A stretch of 64,000 nt of DNA from Haemaphysalis longicornis (taxonomy: Eukaryota; Arthropoda; Arachnida; Ixodida; Ixodidae), in the NCBI GenBank assembly GCA_013339765.2, contig JABSTR010001160.1, positions 135,001-199,000 on the forward strand, written 5' to 3'. Position numbers and translations under genes: made by a program. The notes below the pieces were generated by a model. The model did no database searches. It was given only the letters and a program-made list of their open reading frames with translations, and was not told where the DNA came from. Shown piece by piece: positions 43,800 through 53,213 of this stretch. Numbering within the stretch: position 1 is the stretch's first letter; every line of letters begins with the position of its first letter.

Positions 43800-44535
43800 T
43801 GGCAGCTCTTAACAAAGACCTGAAAACTCGGCCTAGCACCCCGTTCTCGGAAGGCATCCGTCCGGCGAGGGAACGGTGGAATGGTGGCAGACCGTTTCCT
43901 TCTGCACGACCACAAAACGTCCTTTAATTGTCTCAGCTCCGGGAAAGTGCCCATAAACGGGCTGTAAAACGCCTTGTTCGCACTTTCCGAACATATGGCG
44001 GGACACTCGCTTTCAATCAACGGAAACGCGATCCCTCCGAGCGTCTGGGGCGTTTGCATGGTGACAGCTAGCGCTGGAAAGATATATTGCCTTCTCTCCT
44101 TTGTTCTACAACCCCACTTTCGGGCGCTGTTGATCTTTTCGCGTTTCCGCCACCACTCGAATTCCTGTTCAGTGCTCTTTCGTCTCCCTTCCTTCCTTTT
44201 TTTTTGTTTTTTCAACTGTTTTGGCGTCTCTCTCCATTCTTCATTTTTTGTTCATTTTTTGTTCATTCTTCTAATAAGGAAGATTCCCGCTTCGTGTTTG
44301 TGTTATTCACGTATGTTTGGGTGTGGTATCGTTTTCCATTCGTAAACCCGCTTTCCACTCTCGACATATAGCTCTCTTCCGAAGCGACCGAAGCCATCAT
44401 TCCCGTAGAAGACTTGTTCTCGAAGTCGAAACGTCGAAATAAACCCTCCGCTGTTGCTTGTTACCGAGGTTTCTTACTTTGTGTTCACCACGCCTTCAGC
44501 CCCATCGCCAGCATGCCAGTTATATATATTATATA

Positions 44536-45419
44536 TACCGTATTTACTCGCATAATCCTCGCACTTTTTTTTCGGAAAAGTCAATGCGAAGTTAGGGGTG
44601 CGAGAATTATGCGGGGGAAAAAAATCCGGTGCGCAGTGTTGCCAATTTGCCTTCTGCCAATCCCGCTAAATGTAGAGGTCGTTTTTTGTATATGTAAGCT
44701 CAGTGTTGCCAACAGCAGCTATTTCTTTTTATTTTATTATTACAACGTAAACAGTCTCCCGTCGATCAGCGATCATGAAACTGCTGCATTTGCTTTCTGG
44801 CGCGCGCCCTATCTCGTCTCGTCGTCATGTGCGTGCCCTACTCCAGTAACGCACGTTGAAGTCAGTGGCCGAAGTGCCTGCCTGCGGCGCGGTTGGCGTG
44901 TTTGATCGCGTACTCTATCACTTTCAATTTGAAAGCGGCAGTGTAGCTGGCGTTCTTCCCTATGGCGAAGCGGCACCAAGCACAAAACAAAGAGATCAAA
45001 AAGAGCTATCCACCACTGATGCGAGTGAGTCACTGACTGCTGCTGCTCAACGACGGGACCACGACGGCGACACGACGACATGACAGCGGGCTGCGCGAAC
45101 ACCGTCTAGTTGCGCGCACGCGAAACCGGCTCAAGGACAGTGTGAGTAGCGTGTTAGGGCGTCTGTTAGCCATGCAGGTTGTTAGGGCGCCTGGATGGCC
45201 TTGGATACACAGCGCTCTCCGCCGAACGGAGAGGCGGCGGGGGAGGGCGCGCGTTGGTGAGCGCGTGCACCATGCGGGTTTCGCGAGCAGGCAACTTTCG
45301 CCGCTGCAAAGTTGGGGGTGCGAGGATTATGCGAGGAACCAAAAAATCCAAGTTTTGATGGCTCACATTAGGGGTGCGAGGATTACGCGAGTGCGAGGAT
45401 TACGCGAGTAAATACGGTA
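44536..45419. mobile_element. Non-autonomous element with TACCGTATTTACTCGC ends
   Basis: Both ends read TACCGTATTTACTCGC inward, continuing to TAATCCTCGCAC with one mismatch. The element sits within TATA repeats, consistent with TA targeting. It is 884 bp with no transposase. The right end contains two tandem pieces of GTGCGAGGATTACGCGAG. It is related in its first bases to the element at 39272. Confidence 0.8.
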
Positions 45420-45571
45420 TATAGATATATTATATATACATGTGTATTTGCCCCCACCGGGAAATTGAAAACTCTACGCCTATGCACAGGGTGCTTGCTT
45501 GCTAACCATTAACGTTCATTCGAAATGCACACCTCTGTATTTTATAGAACGTCGAGCTACGAGAAGTACGT

Positions 45572-45858
45572 TTAAGGGGTCATGAAGACCAAATGCAAGT
45601 TTGATCCACTGAAAAGACTGCTTTGTTTCGATAGCAAAGGGTACCAACTTCGTCGCAAACTTACCTAAGTAAATGATCAAGATATGAAAGAAAATGGATT
45701 TATCAGTGATGACTCCCTAGCTACTTTCTGGCGATTGCTTTAAGACATCACATATTTGTTTGTTCTATTGGAGGTTGGCGAACTATGGCACTGCCAAAAA
45801 ACATCACTGGGCAGTTCTAGCGGGGCTTCTAGTTACATTTTATTCTATCACTTGTGTT
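45572..45858 (-). repeat. TTAA family 2 repeat fragment
   Basis: Starts TTAAGGGGTCATGAAGACCA and carries the family's GACTCCCTAGCTACTTTCTG region. It is interrupted by the family 3 element at 45859. Confidence 0.6.
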
Positions 45859-47023
45859 TTAAGGGGGCACACTGGTCTCGGAAACTTTTTGTTTTGCTTG
45901 CCAAAAAATTTTGATGAAACTTCATGGGCTTGTTCGGGTTTTTGTAGCTGATTTCGAATATCCAGTTAGTTTTGATGTGAGGTAACTAGTTTCCGAGTTA
46001 ATTAAAAATCTTCCTTGATTGTTCTTGAGAACAATAGGGAAAATGACAATCGCCACTCCGTGGATGATGGCGAGTGAAAGTGCGGAGTATGGGGACTCGA
46101 AATGACATCCAAGTTGCGCCCTGAGGGACATCCGATTTTCGCCCCGAGCGTCATTCGATTTGAGCCGTGAGTTGCACCTTGATTATTCTCTAAATGAAAC
46201 TGCAACTGACGGCTCAAACAGAATTTCGCTTGATTTTCGCTCGATGGTGGTGTGCGCACGGATGGACGTAGACGGACATTGGGAGGTCCTAAGGTACTCC
46301 GCACCCTTACAGGAGAGGGAGTAAGCTGTTTGACTCTCGGGTACTAACTCACGGTCGTAGCCCAATGGGTAAGACGACTGACAGTAGCCCTGTCTGATCT
46401 ACCAGACACAGGCTCGAATCCTGCCGGTGCCTGTGTGATTTTTTGTGATTGTAAATGCTATGCGCCCGGACGTGGACGGACATTGTGCGGTCCTAAGGTA
46501 CTCCGCACCTAAAAAGTATTCAACACAAAGCTACCAGCAAGGCACGAATACATACCACAAGTTGTGGAGAATGAAATGTGGGAAGCAGTGTTTTTGTTTT
46601 GCAATCACATACAAATTTACATCGATTCTAACTTATAGGTTGAAGTACTCCCGCTAACCAATCAAAAATAACGCAAAATTACACAACTACTGATACAGAA
46701 AATGCAAAATCTGCTTTCCTTATTGGATGTTTTAAACATTCAGCTTCACAGTGCACAGTGCAGCTGCACTACATGCTGGATTTACCTCTCAAGAATACTG
46801 CTGGCAAAGAGGTGGGGAATTATTGAAAAATTGTTTTTATTGGAAAATTATTGAAAATTTTTTTGTTGAAATCAGGCCTCTGTGGCTTTTGTAGCTACCC
46901 GATACCGCTCCAAGTATGAAAGTTTTGCAGTAAAAACTCTGCAAATCAAGAGAAAAGTGATACCTAATAAAGTGCTTTTTTGGGGGCAATTTCTCGGGTC
47001 CAAACACCCATGTGCCCCCTTAA
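45859..47023. mobile_element. TTAA-flanked element, family 3
   Basis: The left end TTAAGGGGGCACACTGG and the right end ATGTGCCCCCTTAA are inverted repeats bounded by TTAA. The length is 1165 bp. It contains a tRNA-derived SINE at about 46254-46510. No transposase is visible. Confidence 0.7.
46254..46510 (+). repeat. tRNA-derived SINE flanked by direct repeats
   Basis: A box TAGCCCAATGGG (46358-46369) and B box GGCTCGAATCC (46411-46421) lie in a tRNA-like sequence. Related blocks with GACGGACATTG and GGTCCTAAGGTACTCCGCAC occur before it (46261-46305) and after it (46470-46508). This could be a dimeric SINE or a body repeated on both sides of the tRNA head. Confidence 0.65.
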
Positions 47024-47925
47024 AAGAGCCATGAAGACAAAATACAGGTTTGTTTTATTCGAAAGATTGCGTGTTTTATAGTGTCTCCAGCGCTTGTCCA
47101 GATGCAAACAATGTTTTATTCACTGGAAAGTTAATCAATTTACGTTAAAATTTGGATTTTCCCGCTAAATCGTGTGTTCGTGGTCTGCAATGACTACTCC
47201 TAGGAACTTACCGCTCTGCAGCCGATTAGAAAGCCTTGTTTACCGTTAGCGAACCTAGATGGCGCCACCATACTGTGGCAAGCCGTTTTCTGCCTCTAGT
47301 TTGTTTGTGACCGTATCTTCTCCCTGAACAAAAACAAGCCAGGTATATTTATACCTGGCTTGTTTTTGTTTTTGTTTATACCTGGCTTGTTTTTGTTCAG
47401 GGAGAAGATAATTGTTTCGTGAAACAGAGTGCTCGCTCAACACATATTGCCACGTATGACACCATTGCTTGCGTCAATCGGCCAGTGTCGTCTGAAGCTA
47501 CCCCAAAGCCCCGCAGTGCTGTGCAGCTAAACCAAGCATAGTGCGCACAGTACCAACAGCAGTACGCATCGGTACTTCTATTTTTACGTGTGCTTTCGTA
47601 ACTGCCACTGTTTTTCCCACCGTTCTTAGGGCTTTAAAAAGAATGTGCACTAAATTTAAGTGCAAATAGCTCGTTCGGCAAGCTTATAAACTCAGCCTAA
47701 TTTGCGTTTGCTTTTGCCACCCTCCACCAATCGCAGAGCTGGCTGGTATGACCTCACAGGTTCTGTAGCAGGAAATGAGCGAGTGGGTCGCATGGCCATT
47801 TCCTTTTTTCCTAATTATGTAGCTTATTTGAGCGAAGTTTACGGTAAAATGGGTGTCAGTATGATTCTAACGAGGCCGTCTTTTGAATGAACTAAACTTG
47901 TGTTTTGTCTTCATGGCTCCTTTAA
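47020..47925. mobile_element. TTAA family 2 element, both ends present
   Basis: The left end TTAAAAGAGCCATGAAGACA and the right end, in reverse TTAAAGGAGCCATGAAGACA, are near-perfect inverted repeats that continue through AAATACA. The length is about 906 bp. The left TTAA is shared with the preceding family 3 element. A 34-bp-arm fold-back lies inside at 47314-47410. No coding capacity. Confidence 0.75.
47314..47410. repeat. 34-bp-arm fold-back with a third copy in the loop
   Basis: The left arm 47314-47347 and right arm 47377-47410 are perfect reverse complements. The 29-bp loop contains a third copy of TATACCTGGCTTGTTTTTG in the same orientation as the right arm. This pattern is expected from repeated template switching. 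Confidence 0.92.
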
Positions 47926-47929
47926 AACC

Positions 47930-48430
47930 AGCTATGTAGCTCATGTAGTGGCTCATTGTAAGCCGCACACCAGGAGCACAAAAAAAAGCCCGCTGACAGC
48001 TGAACAAAACCATGGAGCGTAATGGCGAAGTTGCGGAACAGCACACAGCAGGGAAGGAGTGCAGAGTACATTTGGTGCTTAGTTCGCATGCCACAGCACT
48101 TTCATTTATTTTGTGCTCAGTAGGTGGCAATCTGGAAGCACGTTATCTTTAAATTGTGAGCCACTGCACTTGCGCTCACGTCTCTGCTTACTGTGGAGAT
48201 TTATTTTTGTTAAAATGTGTTTTTACCATTTCTACGCGTACTGTGGCATGATATCAAGTTACTGCGATCGCCTACGACGTCAGCAACCATGCCAAGATAC
48301 AAACATACTACCGCTGCATTTTTTATGCAAGGTGACAAAAAAGTAAATTCTCAAGAAAAGTGTGTGTGTGTTCAAGGGGGAAGGGGGAGGGGCACGCGAG
48401 GGGGCTCTTACCAAAGTAAATACAGCAATA
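47930..48430. other. Unassigned stretch
   Basis: No gene or element ends recognised. A G/A-rich patch lies at 48375-48400. Confidence 0.4.
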
Positions 48431-48432
48431 TT

Positions 48433-48570
48433 ACCTCCTAATGTAACCTAACATAGCCTAACCTCACGGAACCTGACCTGACATTACCTAACCTATTTTA
48501 CCCCAAGTACGACCAAAAGTATCATAACCTACCAAAATCCACCCAACTTCAACGAACATAACCTAACCCA
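48433..48570. repeat. Degenerate CCTAA-rich stretch
   Basis: CCTAAC occurs at least four times among near-matches such as ACCTGACCTGAC and ATAACCTACC. The unit equals the reverse complement of the arthropod telomere repeat TTAGG. It is too degenerate to call a telomeric array. Confidence 0.5.
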
Positions 48571-48743
48571 GTCCAGTGACACAGAACAAAGCCTATATTA
48601 AACCTAATCCAGCCCATTCTAGAGGTTCTGCACGTCGATTGCTTGATATAGTAATAACCAGAATGAAAGCAAAAACATTAACAAAATCGCAGTGAGTGAA
48701 AACTTCAAAAATTGCGAAAGCTGAGAAAAAAAGCACTTGGCCC

Positions 48744-48812
48744 ATGCCGGACTCAAACCTGGGTCTTCTCGTTTCAAAGCAGGGGCTATACCACAGCGCC
48801 ACAGGAGCAGTT
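48744..48812 (-). repeat. tRNA-like sequence, minus strand
   Basis: Read on the minus strand it has GGCGCTGTGGTATAGCCCC near the 5' side, CTTTGAAACGAGAAG in the anticodon and variable region, and GGTTTGAGTCC as a B box. The acceptor ends do not pair well. A tRNA pseudogene or SINE head is likely. Confidence 0.5.
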
Positions 48813-48965
48813 GTAGGAACGAGCTTCCGGAGAAATTCCTGACGGCAATTCTCACAGTTGCCGCGATGAGAGACACTGCCCAATTATTATTGCTTAATAA
48901 TTATCCCCAAATATTTGATATCATTTTTAATTGTGATTGAATAAACAGTACAGTAATCCCTACAG

Positions 48966-49933
48966 TACAGTAATCCCTCCTTATAACGAAATTGCTTTAC
49001 CCGAAATATCGCTTTATTCGAAATTTCTTCTGGTCCCAACCCAAGCGCATGTATTTTAGGCCGCATTACTCGAAGTGCATGAAGAGCTGGACTCGCTTAG
49101 AGCGAAGTGGCAAGCGGAGGCATTGCTGAGCGGTGATGACCCAGCGGCGAGTCAGGCGGTTAGCATGGCGGGTTAAAAAGCTGGTGTTTCCCCGGCGATT
49201 TTCTCGAGCCAGTCATACTCGGTTTGCGCCATCCGATTTGAGACAAATGGTCAAAATGCATATTAGGGTGATTGAATTTGTTTTTAGACATTGGTCAATG
49301 GCGTGGACGCGACGGTGCGCGAACACTGACATTAGAAGCGTAGAATTAGAAGTGTTGTCAAGAGCAGGGCGCCCAAAAGCTCGTTTTGCGAACTTCACGG
49401 CTGCACGGCTACACCTCGGGGAAAAATTGCCCAGTAATCATGCAAAGCATGTATTGCAAAACCAGTCAGTTTTCATGATTGGGCTAGTGTACACACAATG
49501 AGCGGGTAGTCGTTTTTCGAGCTAACAAACAGAACCCTCAGATTCCAGCTGTGGAATTTGCAGCGCTTTCCAGCTCGAAACTCTCATAGCGTTCCGTGAC
49601 GCCCCCGCCCCCCCTGTAAAAGTGGCCACTGCCTTCTCCTCCTCCCTCACTCTGCAGTCTGCGAGGCGTTCGGACGCCAGTCACTGCTTGGTCAAATTGG
49701 AGCGGGGTTGCTCGCGCCTGCAAGAACATGAAACAGGCAAAGCTCACTGCCGTTTTTGCACCTCAGTAAAATTGTGCTTCACTGAATACATTGTGCTTTG
49801 ATTCCCCGCGGTTCTGGCACAAATAAAGCTGAACTACATAAGTTTTCTCGAGTGGTCGCTTATATCGAAACACCGCTTATAACGAAATTTTTCGCCGTCC
49901 CGCTGACTTTTTTTACAACGAGGGATTACTGTA
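48966..49933. mobile_element. pogo/Tigger-type non-autonomous element
   Basis: TACAGTAATCCCTC at the left and GAGGGATTACTGTA at the right are perfect terminal inverted repeats, followed inward by TTATAACGAAATT on both sides. TACAGT...CCTC ends are typical of pogo/Tigger. The plus-strand frame near 49083-49160 (ELDSLRAKWQAEALLSGDDP) could be a transposase C-terminal remnant. The copy is 968 bp and non-autonomous. A partial duplicate of its left end precedes it. Confidence 0.8.
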
Positions 49934-50022
49934 TTTGTCATTCTAATTCATTCGTTCGCTAATTCATCAGTCCTTGAAAACCAGCAGTAATTGGTGTTTA
50001 TTGTTAATTTTTTACTTCGTAG

Positions 50023-50310
50023 ACGGTGCAGGAGAGGTTGATGCCGCCACCCCTGGCTCCAGCGAGGTCATGTGCACCGAGGTACTCCAACCGAGGACAG
50101 CAGCCCCTTATCTCTGGAGCAATGGCGCCTCCTGTGGTGCCGTACCCTGCACAACAATGCGGGAACCCGCCACAATCCGTGCCCTGCACACAAGTAACGC
50201 TGTACAACGCCTGGAACGGTGAATCTTTACCGCCTCCGTCTGCGCCACCGCCAACGGCACCACTGGACACGCCACCATCTTTCAGTTACGACCCAGTCTA
50301 TAAGCAGTGA
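50023..50310 (+). CDS. Putative host gene, terminal coding exon
   Basis: The acceptor ATTTTTTACTTCGTAG ends at 50022. The frame continues from the 39191 donor in phase 0 and encodes 95 residues before TGA at 50308-50310. The tail is proline-rich: RLMPPPLAPARS, GAMAPPVVPYPAQQ and PPPSAPPPTAPLDTPP, ending FSYDPVYKQ. No enzyme domain is visible. A cytoplasmic adaptor-binding tail (SH3 or WW ligands, tyrosines near the end) is a reasonable guess. A pogo-type element starts 31 bp after the stop, so the 3' UTR is either very short or includes it. Confidence 0.6.
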   Translation, partial: TVQERLMPPPLAPARSCAPRYSNRGQQPLISGAMAPPVVPYPAQQCGNPPQSVPCTQVTLYNAWNGESLPPPSAPPPTAPLDTPPSFSYDPVYKQ

Positions 50311-50340
50311 AGCTGGCGTGGAATTCACCAACAACGGGCG

Positions 50341-51543
50341 TACAGTCGAATCCGACTATATCGAACCCGTTTACATTGAATTATCCTTTATATTGAACTG
50401 TTTCTAGTCACGGTATTTTTTCAGTGAGAATATACGGCAAAAACTACACTTATATCAAACAGAAATGCCAGCGACAACCGATATATCGATCGATAAGTGC
50501 CCCAGAAGTTCCCCCCCAAGTTGGCTTTCCCTCGGGGCGGAGGAGAAATTCCGCCGGCACACCTCTCGGAGTGGTTTAGCTTGGCCGCTCATGGGCAGCG
50601 GGCAGCTCTTTTGGGAAGCCTCCATCACCTCGTTCTTTCTGTTGGCACTGTGCCATCGCATCATGTAGGGCGAGCACCCCCCCCTTGCAAGAAATGATCC
50701 CGGCCCGCCCGCCATGCTTTTTTTTTTTTGTCCGTTGTTTCCGTCACTCGTGCTTTGTGGGCTTTTCTGGAAGTGTAGCTGGGGTGAGTAGCGCTAGTGT
50801 CACTATATAAAGGTGTTTTTGTGGCTCTAGCTAGCACGAAGCAGCCAAATTTCTCTTTCGCCTTGAAGCTGGGAATCACAAATCCAGTCGAACTTGGTTG
50901 AAAGTTGGGTGTCCCTGTAAGGCGTGAGATTCCCGAGAACGCCTTATCGAAGTAGGTTCTGGGCAGATGCTATGAAAGAAACTGCCTGAAATTGCTTCAA
51001 AGCTGCCGGCTTGTGCGTGTCGGTGATTACTGAAAATCACAAGAAGTGGGGAGCGGGCTGTCGGAATTTCCGCACGCCATTACCAAATCAACAGTCGGCG
51101 AGTTTCTGTGTGTAGATCATGGTGTTGCAACCACAGGAGAGTTTGGGACTACATTGGCGACATCGTACCGAGCGCAAGTGAAATGGGTGCAATGAGGAAA
51201 GCGATGACAATCTTTTTCCCACAACCTCTGAAGTGATTGGTGCACTCTCACTAGTCCGGCACTGCTTCGAAAATGTGAAATATTGTGGCCACAGCTCTTC
51301 CGACCCTTTAGACAGTGTAAAAAAGTGCATACTGTCTCGGGCAGCGAGGTTGTTCAAGTAGAAAAAAAATATAGGACTATTTCGTGTGAAAGTGTGAAAA
51401 TAAGGCAGTTTCACCATAAATTTTTTTTAAATGCGATGTGCTTTTATGACGTCCAGTTCCTTAGCTTGCTTATATCGAATTATCCCCTATATCAAACTGA
51501 TAAGTGTTTTTTTGTGAGTTCGATATAACCGGGTTTGACTGTA
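50341..51543. mobile_element. pogo/Tigger-type non-autonomous element, second family
   Basis: The left end TACAGTCGAATCCGACTATA and the right end, in reverse TACAGTCAAACCCGGTTATA, are imperfect inverted repeats extending to TCGAAC. The length is 1203 bp. No transposase domain is recognised inside. It lies directly downstream of the host stop codon. Confidence 0.75.
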
Positions 51544-51674
51544 TTTGCACCGAGTACAAATTACCGAAACACATGACAGTTACAGTGTCGCATTTACGTT
51601 TTATGTGCTGACCACCACAAAACAGTTGGTGACAGAGCACCTTCAAACAGGTTAAACACTGCAAACACTCCACA

Positions 51675-53210
51675 ATTCTTGGACTACCATGGTCATTCCT
51701 GCAGTTTCCATTCTGGTGCTGATACAAACTGCTGGCCCAGATTCTTTTGGCGTGGAGAACAAAGACCGCCCGATTGTTTCATGGATCGCTGGACTGAGGG
51801 ACTCGGTATATGTTTCCACCACCACAACCCCTAGACTGGGTTCCAGAAAAAAAATGACACCACCTTCCCACGAGGGAACCCTGAGTTGATCATCTCGGAG
51901 GTTCCGAAACGTTCACGAGATTGGGTATCCAAATAACGGAAAATGACGGACGACGCAGCGTGACTCAACCGAAGCAGCAACTGAAGGAGCGGCGCACGTA
52001 CCGGGTTTATTATGTAGAGCAGATGGAGTGGAGGGGAGGAGATGAGAGAGGAGACGCGCATGCGCGCTTATCGCGCAGCTGCGGTGATGAGTAGCGCGCG
52101 CGCTATCGCACAGCTGGCGTGGAGAGGGGGAGAGGAGCAGCAGCGCACGCACTATCGCACAGCTGGTGGGGAGAGGGGGAGAGGTGCGGACGAACGACGG
52201 ATGGACGACAGAGCCGAGAGCAAGATGACGGGCTGATGTTTGCGTGCAGCACTTCCTGCACAGGCCACGGTCTTATGCCCCACAGTCCTTGCTTGATTGA
52301 AGTCGTCGTTGGGACTGTCGCACGAAAAAAAAAAAACAGACCGAGCTTCATGTCTCGCCCTACGGTTTGATGAGTCTCGTGTGTGTGTTCAGCTCGTTAC
52401 CCTTGCATGTCAGGGGCATGGAAGATTGGTACCCTAGCTGTTGCCGCACTTCATTCCATTTGACTGTGTAGATTTCCGTCGCACAACTCTCCCGTACCGG
52501 GAATATCTAGTCCATTTGCGATGGAGGACAATACGGAAGCTCGACACGTCTATGGAGTTTCAGTGTGATTCCCCCAGTGACAACAACTGACAGTGAAGGT
52601 TGAGTGCTGTTTTCTAGATATGAGTTAAAATTGGGTAAGGATGGGTCATAATGGAATTGTGTTTTCCCTCCTAGTTTGTAGTTACGCATGTTTCGACGCA
52701 CAGTATCCTTTTTGGTGACCAATTTTGTTTGATTGCAGCGAGAAGTATGGGGAGTTTTATGTGACAGCGATGTTATTGGGTACATTCTGGAGATTGGCAT
52801 TCTGGAGCAAAGCTGTGTGGCTAGGGTTTTGTGCATTTTTGTTTGTGTGTGCAAAAACTCAGGTCACAATGAGATGCGGATTTGTTTTATTCTAGGCAGA
52901 AACTTATACGTACCATTTCCTGGGTATACATTTTGAGTAGATTGGTTATCAGAAGGCACCTTTTCTAGATCAGTACACGATGATGTATATAATGAAGGTT
53001 TCTGAAATGTTCCGCGTGGATGGGTGGATGAAAAAATGTTTATTAGAGAGTAAAAAAAGGAATGGGACGCCATGTCTATGTTCGCACTGCCCTCTCTTTG
53101 TCGATGTTACAAGTGCTTGCGTGTGTAGTTTCCGCCGGCCCCTCTGGGCGGTGGTCCTGTTGTCAAGAGAAGTTGCGATCAGCATTCCAAATTTCACATT
53201 TCATGTGACG
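51675..53210. other. Non-coding left part of the duplicated unit
   Basis: A 66-codon open frame (51689-51889) is repeated at 55577-55777 with one substitution, but it has no recognised relatives. Purine-rich and GC-rich segments (52010-52190) follow. The rest is AT-rich without domains. The same holds for 55563-57100. Confidence 0.4.
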
Positions 53211-53213
53211 CCT

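Larger units (their letters stand above)
43060..44530. other. Interior of the hAT-like element downstream of the Penelope-like element
   Basis: AT-rich, pyrimidine-rich in parts (43140-43240, 44150-44280). No domains are recognised. It contains two strong palindromes, listed separately. Confidence 0.4.
40507..45484. mobile_element. hAT-like element with 8-bp target duplication, containing nested insertions
   Basis: The left end CATAGGCGTC begins at 40507 and the right end ACGCCTATG ends at 45484. CACAGGGT flanks both sides exactly (40499-40506 and 45485-45492). An 8-bp duplication and short CATAGGCGT ends fit the hAT superfamily. Near both ends lie GCCCCCACCGGG(G)AA blocks. The interior, 4978 bp, holds a Penelope-like element (41801-43051) and a pogo-type MITE (44536-45419). 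I see no hAT transposase, so it is probably a non-autonomous element enlarged by nesting. Confidence 0.75.

Noticed and set aside
48744..48812. Functional tRNA gene on the minus strand
   Set aside because: The acceptor stem does not pair convincingly; kept only as a tRNA-like repeat.
49133..49501. 122-codon open frame inside a pogo-type element
   Set aside because: It does not match the transposase-like frame nearby and has no recognised domain.
51689..51889. 66-codon conserved open frame, repeated at 55577
   Set aside because: It is conserved only because the whole 3.9-kb unit is duplicated; no independent sign of coding.
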